Assembly (NCBI RefSeq): GCF_014269225.2
Contig: NZ_CP077097.1
Span: 2,863,001-2,927,000, forward strand
Source: Pseudomonas anuradhapurensis
Lineage (GTDB): Bacteria; Pseudomonadota; Gammaproteobacteria; Pseudomonadales; Pseudomonadaceae
Length of the DNA: 64,000 nt
Direction: 5' to 3'
Each line of letters starts with the position of its first letter. Positions within the stretch are counted from its first letter, which is position 1. Of this stretch, positions 25,092 through 32,951 are shown in pieces. A program made the translations under genes and the position numbers. The notes beneath the pieces are model-generated. The model was given only the letters and a program-made list of their open reading frames with translations. It had not been told where the DNA came from and ran no database searches.

Positions 25092-27509
25092 ATGAAAGCA
25101 ATACCGCGCGCTTCCGGCGCCACACACATCATCCTGGTCGGCCTGGGCGTGATCATCGCCCTGCTTGGCCTCCTCCTGGCGGCGGGCGGCGTCAAGCTGG
25201 CCGGCCTGGGCGGTTCCTGGTACTTCCTGATCGGCGGCCTGGCCATGGCCATTGCCGGTGTTCTCATCGCATGTCGCAAGCCGGCGGGGGCCTGGCTGTA
25301 CGCGGCGTTCCTGGTGGGTACCGCGATCTGGGCCCTGGCCGACGCCGGCCTGGTATTCTGGCCGCTGTTCTCGCGCCTGTTCATGTTCGGCGCCATCGGC
25401 CTGGTGGTGGCGCTGGTCTACCCGCTGCTGGCACGTACCAGCGGCGCCAGCAGCGGCCGTGGTGCCTATGGCGTGGCCGCTGTCATGGCCGTTGCGCTGG
25501 TCATCGCCGTTGGCAACATGTTCGTTGCCCACCCCACTGTCGCACCTGCCGGCAAGGGCCCGGGCATGACCCCGGTCGAAGCCGGCAAGCAGCAGAAGGA
25601 CTGGGCTCACTACGGCAACACCGAAGGCGGCAGCCGCTTCGCCGCGCTGGACCAGATCAATCGCGACAACGTCAGCAAGCTCCAGGTGGCCTGGACCTAC
25701 CACACCGGTGACGTGGCCATCAGCGACGGCAACGGTGCCGAGGACCAGCTCACCCCGCTGCAGGTTGGCAACAAGGTGTTCATCTGCACCCCGCACAACA
25801 ACCTGATCGCGCTTGACGCCGACTCCGGCAAGGAACTGTGGAAGAACCAGATCAACGCCCAGTCCAAGGTCTGGCAACGCTGCCGTGGCATGGCCTATTT
25901 CGACGCCAGCGCGCCGATCACCCAGCCAACCCAGCCGAACAGCACGCCGGTCACCGTCGGTAGCGTGCCGGCCGGTGCCAACTGCCAGCGTCGCCTGCTG
26001 ACCAACACCATCGATGGCCGCCTGATCGCCGTAGACGCCGACACCGGCGAGTTCTGCCGGGGCTTCGGCAACAACGGCCAGGTCAACCTGATGGCCGGCC
26101 TGGGCAACGTACCGGACTCCTACTACCAGCTGTCCTCTGCACCGCTGATGGCCGGCACCACGGTGGTGGTCGGCGGGCGTATCGCCGATAACGTGCAGAC
26201 CGACATGCCTGGCGGCGTGATCCGTGGTTTCGACGTGTTCAGCGGTGAAATGCGCTGGGCCTTCGACCCGGGCAACCCGGAAGACCGACGCGCGCCACAG
26301 GGCGACAAGACCTACGTGCGCAGCACCCCGAACAGCTGGGCACCGATGTCCTACGACCCGGCGATGAACACCGTATTCCTGCCGATGGGCTCGTCGTCCA
26401 CCGATATCTACGGCGTCGAACGCACCCGCCTGGACCACACCTACGGCGCTTCGGTGCTGGCCCTGGACGCCACCACCGGCAACCAGAAGTGGGTGTTCCA
26501 GACCGTGCACAACGACCTGTGGGACTTCGACCTGCCGATGCAGCCGAGCCTGATCGACTTCACCAAGGATGACGGCCAGTCGGTACCGGCGGTAGTCATC
26601 GGCACCAAGGCCGGGCAGATCTACGTGCTCGACCGCGCCACCGGCAAGCCGCTGACCCAGGTCGACGAAGTGCCGGTCAAGCCCGGCAACATTCCCAACG
26701 AACCCTATTCCCCGACCCAGCCGAAGTCGGTGGGCATGCCGCAGATCGGCGCACAGACACTGACCGAATCCGACATGTGGGGCGCCACCCCGTATGACCA
26801 GCTGCTGTGCCGTATCGACTTCAAGAAGATGCGTTATGACGGCCTGTACACCGCACCAGGCACCGACCTGGCGCTGAGCTTCCCGGGATCGCTGGGCGGC
26901 ATGAACTGGGGCAGCATTTCCACCGACCCGGTGCATGGTTTCATCTTCGTCAATGACATGCGCCTGGGCCTGTGGATCCAGATGATTCCGTCGCAGAACA
27001 AGGGCGGTGCGGCCTCCGGCGGTGAGGCCCTGAACACCGGCATGGGCGCCGTACCACTCAAGGGCACCCCGTATGCGGTGAACAAGAACCGCTTCCTCTC
27101 GGTAGCCGGTATTCCGTGCCAGGCGCCACCATTCGGCACCCTGACCGCCATCGACATGAAAACCCGCCAGGTGGCCTGGCAGGTGCCGGTCGGTACCGTC
27201 GAAGACACCGGCCCGCTCGGCATCCGCATGCACCTGCCGATCAAGATCGGCCTGCCGACCCTCGGCGGCACCCTGTCGACCCAAGGCGGCCTGGTGTTCA
27301 TCGCCGGCACCCAGGACTTCTACCTGCGTGCCTACGACAGCAGCAACGGCGACGAGATCTGGAAAGCCCGCCTGCCCGTGGGCAGCCAGGGCGGCCCGAT
27401 GACCTATGTCTCGCCGAAAACCGGCAAGCAGTACGTGGTGGTCACTGCTGGCGGCGCGCGCCAGTCGACTGACCGTGGCGACTACGTGATGGCTTACGCG
27501 CTGCCGTAA
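25092..27509 (+). CDS. quiA: Membrane-bound PQQ-dependent dehydrogenase, probably quinate/shikimate dehydrogenase
   Basis: This 805-residue quinoprotein has an N-terminal block of about five membrane helices (residues 10-150) and a periplasmic eight-bladed propeller. Visible are GGSRFAALDQINRDNVSKLQ, CTPHNNLIALDADSGKELW, the W-motif-rich VHNDLWDFDLPMQPSLIDF (expected catalytic Asp) and GTKAGQIYVLDRATG (expected PQQ-contact Lys). This is the glucose/quinate/shikimate PQQ dehydrogenase family, which passes electrons to ubiquinone. Glucose dehydrogenase has the same architecture. Quinate dehydrogenase is preferred on remembered synteny with KT2440 PP_3569, so the substrate call is moderate. An OprB-type porin gene follows. 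Confidence 0.72.
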   Translation: MKAIPRASGATHIILVGLGVIIALLGLLLAAGGVKLAGLGGSWYFLIGGLAMAIAGVLIACRKPAGAWLYAAFLVGTAIWALADAGLVFWPLFSRLFMFGAIGLVVALVYPLLARTSGASSGRGAYGVAAVMAVALVIAVGNMFVAHPTVAPAGKGPGMTPVEAGKQQKDWAHYGNTEGGSRFAALDQINRDNVSKLQVAWTYHTGDVAISDGNGAEDQLTPLQVGNKVFICTPHNNLIALDADSGKELWKNQINAQSKVWQRCRGMAYFDASAPITQPTQPNSTPVTVGSVPAGANCQRRLLTNTIDGRLIAVDADTGEFCRGFGNNGQVNLMAGLGNVPDSYYQLSSAPLMAGTTVVVGGRIADNVQTDMPGGVIRGFDVFSGEMRWAFDPGNPEDRRAPQGDKTYVRSTPNSWAPMSYDPAMNTVFLPMGSSSTDIYGVERTRLDHTYGASVLALDATTGNQKWVFQTVHNDLWDFDLPMQPSLIDFTKDDGQSVPAVVIGTKAGQIYVLDRATGKPLTQVDEVPVKPGNIPNEPYSPTQPKSVGMPQIGAQTLTESDMWGATPYDQLLCRIDFKKMRYDGLYTAPGTDLALSFPGSLGGMNWGSISTDPVHGFIFVNDMRLGLWIQMIPSQNKGGAASGGEALNTGMGAVPLKGTPYAVNKNRFLSVAGIPCQAPPFGTLTAIDMKTRQVAWQVPVGTVEDTGPLGIRMHLPIKIGLPTLGGTLSTQGGLVFIAGTQDFYLRAYDSSNGDEIWKARLPVGSQGGPMTYVSPKTGKQYVVVTAGGARQSTDRGDYVMAYALP

Positions 27510-27516
27510 CACCGCG

Positions 27517-27591
27517 TCGCCTGCTTCGCGGGCACGCCCGCTCCCACAGGGTCACCAGCTGCCCTCGTGGGAAGCGGGCTTGCTTGCGAAT
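27517..27591. repeat. REP pair between dehydrogenase and porin genes
   Basis: GCCTGCTTCGCGGGCACGCC-CGCTCCCACA and a degenerate inverted copy (GTGGGAAGCGGGCTTGCTTGCGAA) lie in the 111-bp gap between two functionally linked genes on the same strand. Confidence 0.7.
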
Positions 27592-27620
27592 ACCCCTGGA
27601 ACACACACCGAGATTCAGTA

Positions 27621-28889
27621 ATGCCCTGCGTAACCCGCATCACCCCCACCCTGCTGCTGGCCCTGGCCAGCACCACCGCCCTGGCCGACGCCGACCTGAC
27701 TACCCGCAGCACGCTTACCGGCGACTGGGGCGGCCTGCGCCATCAGCTGGAAGCAGACGGCGTCAAGTTCACAGGCGACTACAGTGGCGAAACCGCCTAC
27801 AACGCCCATGGCGGCCTGCACCGCTCGGCACGCTACTCGCAAAACCTGAAACTGGGCGTGCAGTTCGACTTGTCGAAGCTGTATGGCCTGGACAACGGCG
27901 GCAAAGTCCAGCTGACCGTCAACGATCGCCGCGGCAACAGCGCCTCGGAAGACTTGGTGGGCAACCGCCTGCCGATCCAGGAAAACTACGGTGGCCTCTA
28001 CACCCGGCTGACCGAACTGAGTTACGAGCGTACCCTGTTCACCCCGGCGCTGAACGTCAAGGCCGGCTACATGGCCATGGGCAACGACCTGGGCGGCCTG
28101 GACAGCGGCATCCTGTGCAATTTCATGAACGCCGGCTTCTGCGGCCACCCGCTGAACATGTCCGGCGGCAGTGGCTGGACCAATTACCCCAATGCGCACT
28201 TGGGTGTGCGGGTGAAATACGACCTGTCGCCAGCCTGGCAACTGCGCGTGGCCGCGTTCAATGTCGACCCGCAGAGCAACGGCAACTCCAGCCGAGCCTG
28301 GCACCTGGGCCCCAAGCACACCACCGGCACCGTGGTACCGGTCGAGCTGGTGTACAAGCTGCAGGCCGAGCTGCCTGGCGAGTACAAACTGGGCTACTAC
28401 TACGACAGCTCCGATGTGAAGCGCATCGACAGCAATGAGCAAGTGTCGGGCCGTGGCGGCCACTACTTGCTGGTCGACCAAGCGCTGTGGAATGACCAAC
28501 GCTCGCCGGGCCGCAGCCTGCATGCCTTCGCCCAGTACTCGGCATCGAGCAAGGCCGCCTCGCCGTTCACCCGCTGGTATGGTGCCGGCGTGGTGCTGTA
28601 CAAGCCGTTCAAGGGGCGCCCGAAGGATACCGTGGCGCTGGGTTATGGCCGCGCCGTGCCCAACCCGCGTAGCCGCGACGTACTGGAGGATGCCGCCTAC
28701 AACGCTGGCCAGCCGTTCCCCGATATCGACAGCGCCGAGCAGCTGATCGAGCTGAGCTATGGCTACCAGGCGACACCGTGGCTGAACCTGCGCCCGGACA
28801 TGCAGTACATCATCGAGCCAGGGGCATTCTCCGGGAAAGCCATCGACAACGCGCTGGTGCTTGGCCTGCAGGTCAAGGCGACCTTCTGA
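27621..28889 (+). CDS. Carbohydrate-selective porin, OprB family
   Basis: This 422-residue outer-membrane protein has a signal peptide (MPCVTRITPTLLLALASTTALA) and an OprB domain (GDWGGLRHQLEADGVKFTGDY; LGGLDSGILCNFMNAGFCGHP; YNAGQPFPDIDSAEQLIELSYGYQ). It ends in a beta-strand with terminal Phe (KATF), as expected of BAM substrates. It probably admits the substrate of the upstream PQQ dehydrogenase to the periplasm. The ATG at 27621 is the start that gives a proper signal peptide. Confidence 0.88.
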   Translation: MPCVTRITPTLLLALASTTALADADLTTRSTLTGDWGGLRHQLEADGVKFTGDYSGETAYNAHGGLHRSARYSQNLKLGVQFDLSKLYGLDNGGKVQLTVNDRRGNSASEDLVGNRLPIQENYGGLYTRLTELSYERTLFTPALNVKAGYMAMGNDLGGLDSGILCNFMNAGFCGHPLNMSGGSGWTNYPNAHLGVRVKYDLSPAWQLRVAAFNVDPQSNGNSSRAWHLGPKHTTGTVVPVELVYKLQAELPGEYKLGYYYDSSDVKRIDSNEQVSGRGGHYLLVDQALWNDQRSPGRSLHAFAQYSASSKAASPFTRWYGAGVVLYKPFKGRPKDTVALGYGRAVPNPRSRDVLEDAAYNAGQPFPDIDSAEQLIELSYGYQATPWLNLRPDMQYIIEPGAFSGKAIDNALVLGLQVKATF

Positions 28890-28929
28890 GGCGCATGGGC
28901 CGCTGCGCGGCCCATTCACGGCCAGCCCA

Positions 28930-30090
28930 TCAGTGCTGCCTGAGGTAATCCACCAGCCTTGACAGCATGGCATCACAGCCCTGCAACTGTTCGACACTGA
29001 CAAACTCGTCCGGTTTGTGCCCCTGCTCCATGCTCCCGGGGCCGCATACCACGGTCGGGATCCCCGCCTGGTCGAACAACCCGCCTTCGGTGCCAAACGC
29101 CACCGTACCGAACGCCTCCGAGCCGCTCAGCAACGCCACCAACTGTGCTGCCTCGCTGTCTGCCGGGGTCGCCAGCCCCGGGTAGGCACTCAACGGTTGC
29201 AGGCGTATCGCGCTGGCCGCATTGACCTTGCGCATGCGTGGTAGCAGCTCGGCCTCGGCATAGGTCTGCAACTGGTCGGCCACTGCCTGCGCGGCAAAGC
29301 CTGGCAATGCGCGTACTTCGAAATCGAACTCGCACTCTGCCGGCACGATGTTCAGCGCCCTGCCGCCCTTGATCACACCGGTCTGCACCGTGGAGAACGG
29401 CGGATCGAAGCGCGCGTCGTGATGTTCCGGCAAGGCCAGGGCCTCACCGATATCACCAAGCTTGCCGATCAGCTTCGCCGCATACTCGATGGCGTTCACC
29501 CCGTACGGCGCATAGGCCGAATGACAGGCCGCACCCTGCACCTGGCAACGCATCGCCAGCTTGCCCTTGTGCCCGAGTACCGGCTTGAGTTCGGTGGGCT
29601 CGCCAATCAGGCACAGCCGAGGCTTGTGCGGGCGCTGTTCGAGTGCAGCCAACAGCGAGCGCACACCCAAGCAGCCAACTTCCTCGTCATAGGAAAACGC
29701 CAGGTGCACCGGCAGGCGCAACGGCTGCGCGACCAACGCCGGCACAGCCGCCAGGACCGAGGCGATGAAGCCCTTCATGTCGGCCGTGCCGCGGCCATAC
29801 AGGCGACCGTCGCGTTCGCTCAGGGCAAACGGTTCGACGGTCCAGGCCTGGCCGTCGACCGGTACCACATCGGTATGCCCGGACAGCACGATGCCGCCAA
29901 CGTCCCTCGGCCCGATGGTAGCGAACAGGTTGGCCTTGGTGCCCTCCGGGTTATGGAACAGCTCGCTTTCAACTCCCAGCCCGGCCAGGTAATCGCGGAT
30001 GAAACCGATCAGCGCCAGGTTGGAGTCCCGGCTGACCGTGGCAAAGCCGATCAGCCGGGCCAGCAGCGTGCGGCTGGCATCTTCACTCAT
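28930..30090 (-). CDS. argE: M20 metallopeptidase, acetylornithine deacetylase (ArgE)-like
   Basis: This 386-residue zinc hydrolase has metal ligands and catalytic residues in SGHTDVVPVDG, GRGTADMKG and the catalytic-Glu motif SYDEEVG, and a dimerisation domain around VQGAACHSAYAPYGVNAIEYA. The ArgE/DapE group removes N-acyl groups from amino acids. The ATG at 30090 overlaps the DUF1028 gene by 8 bp, so the two are co-translated. The operon context (DUF1028, and a divergent flavin monooxygenase and Rid protein) points to catabolism of an N-acylated amino acid or peptide rather than arginine synthesis. The symbol is therefore by similarity only. Confidence 0.8.
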   Translation of the reverse strand: MSEDASRTLLARLIGFATVSRDSNLALIGFIRDYLAGLGVESELFHNPEGTKANLFATIGPRDVGGIVLSGHTDVVPVDGQAWTVEPFALSERDGRLYGRGTADMKGFIASVLAAVPALVAQPLRLPVHLAFSYDEEVGCLGVRSLLAALEQRPHKPRLCLIGEPTELKPVLGHKGKLAMRCQVQGAACHSAYAPYGVNAIEYAAKLIGKLGDIGEALALPEHHDARFDPPFSTVQTGVIKGGRALNIVPAECEFDFEVRALPGFAAQAVADQLQTYAEAELLPRMRKVNAASAIRLQPLSAYPGLATPADSEAAQLVALLSGSEAFGTVAFGTEGGLFDQAGIPTVVCGPGSMEQGHKPDEFVSVEQLQGCDAMLSRLVDYLRQH

Positions 30091-30760
30091 CGCCCGGTAC
30101 CCCGTAGCTTGGCGCCGCAGTCGGGTTGAGCGCACGGGTGACGTAGTCCTGCATCTGCGGCCGGTACGCCTGCCACAGGCCGTCGAGCACGCCGATCGGG
30201 TCGGCGTCGGCCCAATCCACCCGCAGGTCCACCAGCGGCCAGGTCAGTTCGCCGGCAATCTTCAACGCCGCCGAATGCACCGGCCCGGCCTCGCCACCAG
30301 CGGCCATCGCCGCCTGCATGGCCGCCAGCAAGCGATCGGCCAGATGCCCCGCAGCCTGTTCGAAAGCCTGCACCATCGACTCGATCACCTGGGGCGAGGC
30401 CAGCAGGTTGCCGGCTGCCGCGCATTGCTCACCGGCCACGGCATGGTGCGTGCCCAGGGCCTCCTTGCCGGTGAACAGGGCGACCTGGCCATGGCTGTCG
30501 ATCACCGTGACCTGGCGGTATTCGCTCCAGCCATTAGCGCTCAGCACCCTGTCCAGCGCCGCGGCGGGCGGCAACTGGCCCTGTTCCAGGGCATCGAGAA
30601 TCTGCGGCCCGAGCGCCGGCAAGGTGATGTTCTGCGTGGCCACTGCGCCGACGCCGGCCCGCACCCACGGGCAGCGGGCGCCCACCGCGATGCTCGACGA
30701 GCTGATGGCGATACCGACCTGCCCGGTTTCCTGACAGCGGCCGATGATGGAAAAAGTCAT
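30083..30760 (-). CDS. DUF1028 family protein (Ntn-hydrolase-like)
   Basis: This 225-residue protein shows the DUF1028 pattern: start MTFSIIGRC, then TGQVGIAISSSSIAVGARCPWVRAG, GVGAVATQN and GPQILDALEQG. The family is placed in the Ntn-hydrolase clan, in which the residue after the initiator Met can become the N-terminal nucleophile; here that would be Thr2. Such a role would fit amide-bond hydrolysis in partnership with the M20 enzyme whose gene it overlaps. No experimental function is known to me. Start ATG at 30760 has AGGAA upstream; longer frames reading back over the flavoprotein gene are not real. Confidence 0.82.
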   Translation of the reverse strand: MTFSIIGRCQETGQVGIAISSSSIAVGARCPWVRAGVGAVATQNITLPALGPQILDALEQGQLPPAAALDRVLSANGWSEYRQVTVIDSHGQVALFTGKEALGTHHAVAGEQCAAAGNLLASPQVIESMVQAFEQAAGHLADRLLAAMQAAMAAGGEAGPVHSAALKIAGELTWPLVDLRVDWADADPIGVLDGLWQAYRPQMQDYVTRALNPTAAPSYGVPGDE

Positions 30761-30794
30761 TTCATGGTTCCTGTTGTGCTGTGCGATACAGGGC

Positions 30795-30946
30795 ATTCTG
30801 GGTGGAACCTTCCAGGAGGCGAAACCACCTTTTTCCGAGGCCTTGCAGAGGAAAAAACTAAGGCCAGGACAAGCCACCGGAATCCTCGCAAATGCTGCTG
30901 TACTCAGCCCTGCGGGCCTCAGAAAACGGGGCCTTCGCCGTTTTAT
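30795..30946 (+). ncRNA. Candidate structured leader with intrinsic terminator (riboswitch-like), unverified
   Basis: The 303-bp divergent spacer 30761-31063 contains, on the plus strand, a GGTGG...CCACC stem (30801-30829), then TTTTTCC...GGAAAAA (about 30829-30856), which competes with GGCCTT...AAGGCC. A GCCC-TGC-GGGC hairpin follows (30907-30917), then AAAACGG-GGCCTTCG-CCGTTTT-AT (30923-30946), an intrinsic-terminator shape 118 bp before the flavoprotein ATG. Nested, mutually exclusive stems ahead of a terminator are the layout of a riboswitch or attenuator. It matches no riboswitch consensus I know, the promoter was not identified, and the same DNA is the 5' region of the opposite operon. 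Confidence 0.3.
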
Positions 30947-31063
30947 GGGCAAGCCCAAGCTAAATACTATTTTCGCCGTTTCCACGGCATCCCTAGTCTG
31001 GCCCCAGGTAACGGCGGTCCTCCAAACCGACCTGACAAAAACCGCCTGAACAAGGGCTCGGAC

Positions 31064-32383
31064 ATGACACTGAACAATCTCGAAATCGACACCCTCGTGG
31101 TCGGCGCCGGCCAGGCCGGCGTGGCCATGAGCGAACACCTGAGCAAGCTTGGCGTGCCGCACCTGGTACTGGAGCGCAAGCGAATCGCCGAGGCCTGGCG
31201 CAGCGGCCGCTGGGACTCGCTGGTGGCCAACGGCCCGGCCTGGCACGACCGCTTCCCGGGGCTGGAATTCGCCCTCGACGCCGATGCCTTTGCCGGCAAG
31301 GACCAGGTGGCCGACTACTTCGAGCAGTACGTACGCAAGTACAACCTGCCGGTACGCACCGGCATCGAAGTGACCAAGGTAGTGCGCAACAGCGACCGCC
31401 CCGGCTTCACCATCGCAACCAATGAAGGCGTGATCCGCGCCAACCGCGTCGTCGCTGCCACCGGCCCGTTCCAGAAACCGGTGATCCCGGCCATCGCGCC
31501 GCAAGACAGCAACCTGCACCAGATCCACTCGGCGGCCTATTACAACCCCGCTCAACTGCCAGCAGGGGCTGTGCTGGTCGTGGGCGCCGGCTCCTCGGGT
31601 GTCCAGATCGCCGAGGAGCTGATGCGTGCCGGGCGCCGGGTGTACCTGTCGGTCGGTGCCCACGACCGCCCGCCACGCGCCTACCGCAACCGTGACTTCT
31701 GCTGGTGGCTGGGTGTGCTGGGTGAGTGGGATGCGGAAGTCGCCAAGCCCGGCCGCGAGCATGTGACCATTGCCGTCAGCGGTGCCCGTGGCGGCCATAC
31801 CGTGGACTTCCGCGCCCTCGCCCACCAGGGCATGACCTTGGTCGGCCTGACCCAGTCGTTCGAAAACGGTGTGGCACGCTTCCAGGACAACTTGGTCGAG
31901 AACATCAACCGCGGCGACGAAAATTACCTGGCCCTGCTGGATGCCGCCGATGCCTACATCCAGCGCAACGGCCTTGACCTGCCGGAAGAGCCCGAAGCCC
32001 GCCAACGCCTGGCCGACCCGGAATGCATGCGCAACCCGCTGCTGCAACTGGACCTGGCCGAGGCCGGTGTCACCAGCATCATCTGGGCAACCGGTTACAG
32101 CGTGGATTTCAGCTGGCTGCAGGTCGACACCTTCGACGCCAACGGCAAGCCCCAACACCAGCGCGGTGTGGCTCGCGAGCCGGGCATCTACTTCCTTGGC
32201 CTGCCGTGGCTGTCGCGGCGTGGCTCATCGTTCATCTGGGGCGTTTGGCACGACGCCAAGCACGTCGCCGGCCACATCGCCACGCAACGCACCTATAGCG
32301 CCTACCGCGACCGCCAGCAACGCGCCGCGGATGAGCAGCAACACCCACCGCTCAGCAACGTCAGCACTTTCGGAGCCCACTGA
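31064..32383 (+). CDS. FAD/NADPH flavoprotein monooxygenase (CzcO/class B-like)
   Basis: This 439-residue enzyme has two Rossmann motifs, GAGQAG at residues 14-19 (FAD) and GAGSSG near residue 175 (NADPH), a WATGYSVDF segment typical of the second FAD-domain region, and a WHDRFPG stretch seen in CzcO-type flavoproteins. The family includes N-hydroxylating and Baeyer-Villiger-like monooxygenases; the substrate is unknown. The start at 31064 begins just before the first beta-strand. Its TGA overlaps the Rid gene start as TGATG, so the two proteins are made together. Confidence 0.85.
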   Translation: MTLNNLEIDTLVVGAGQAGVAMSEHLSKLGVPHLVLERKRIAEAWRSGRWDSLVANGPAWHDRFPGLEFALDADAFAGKDQVADYFEQYVRKYNLPVRTGIEVTKVVRNSDRPGFTIATNEGVIRANRVVAATGPFQKPVIPAIAPQDSNLHQIHSAAYYNPAQLPAGAVLVVGAGSSGVQIAEELMRAGRRVYLSVGAHDRPPRAYRNRDFCWWLGVLGEWDAEVAKPGREHVTIAVSGARGGHTVDFRALAHQGMTLVGLTQSFENGVARFQDNLVENINRGDENYLALLDAADAYIQRNGLDLPEEPEARQRLADPECMRNPLLQLDLAEAGVTSIIWATGYSVDFSWLQVDTFDANGKPQHQRGVAREPGIYFLGLPWLSRRGSSFIWGVWHDAKHVAGHIATQRTYSAYRDRQQRAADEQQHPPLSNVSTFGAH

Positions 32384-32799
32384 TGCCTACCCATACCCGC
32401 ATTCGCATGTTCAACACCAAGGCCACCTACCCCAACCAGACCCTGGACAACGACCTGTGCCAGGCGGTGCGCGCCGGTAATACCATCTATGTGCGCGGGC
32501 AGGTGGGCACCGACTTCGATGGCAACCTGGTTGGCCTGGGGGACCCACGGGCGCAGGCCGAGCAGGCGATGAAAAACGTCAAGCAACTGCTTGAAGAGGC
32601 CGGCTCGGAGCTGTCGCACATCGTCAAGACCACCACCTACATCACCGACCCGCGCTTTCGCGAGCCGGTGTACAAGGAAGTGGGTAAATGGCTGAAAGGC
32701 GTGTTCCCGATTTCCACCGGGCTGGTGGTCGCCGGGTTGGCCCAGGCCGAGTGGCTGATGGAGATCGATGTGATCGCCGTGGTGCCCGACCCCGCCTGA
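32383..32799 (+). CDS. Rid (YjgF/UK114) family protein lacking the deaminase arginine
   Basis: This 138-residue protein has the Rid fold: GNTIYVRGQVGTDFDG, AQAEQAMKNVKQLLEEAG and VKTTTYITDPRF. In RidA the imine-hydrolysing Arg sits in the sequence PAR before the last strands. Here the equivalent stretch is FPISTGLVVAGL, so Arg is replaced (residues 109-112). It therefore belongs with the Rid subgroups that lack enamine/imine deaminase activity. It is translationally coupled to the flavoprotein (TGATG) and probably acts on that enzyme's product or assists it. Confidence 0.85.
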   Translation: MPTHTRIRMFNTKATYPNQTLDNDLCQAVRAGNTIYVRGQVGTDFDGNLVGLGDPRAQAEQAMKNVKQLLEEAGSELSHIVKTTTYITDPRFREPVYKEVGKWLKGVFPISTGLVVAGLAQAEWLMEIDVIAVVPDPA

Positions 32800-32818
32800 G
32801 CGGTTTGACGCGGTCGCT

Positions 32819-32932
32819 TGTAGGAGCGGCCTTGCGTCGCGATGGGCTGCGCAGCAGCCCTGGCAAATGTGCATATTCGCTGAAATCCGGGGGCTGCTGC
32901 GCAGCCCATCGCGACGCAAGGCCGCTCCTACA
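32819..32932. repeat. Perfect long REP inverted repeat (42-bp arms)
   Basis: The arms 32819-32860 and 32891-32932 are exact reverse complements over 42 bp, beginning TGTAGGAGCGGCC and ending GCGCAGCAGCCC, around a 30-bp AT-richer spacer. It lies between the convergent Rid and phosphoglucomutase genes and could also act as a bidirectional barrier. Confidence 0.92.
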
Positions 32933-32951
32933 CGGATTGCACTTGCCCTGA

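Noticed and set aside
30083..32158. 691-codon minus-strand frame that runs through the flavoprotein gene into DUF1028
   Set aside because: Only its last 225 codons are family-like; the rest is antisense to the flavoprotein. A good ATG with AGGAA at 30760 gives the normal DUF1028 start.
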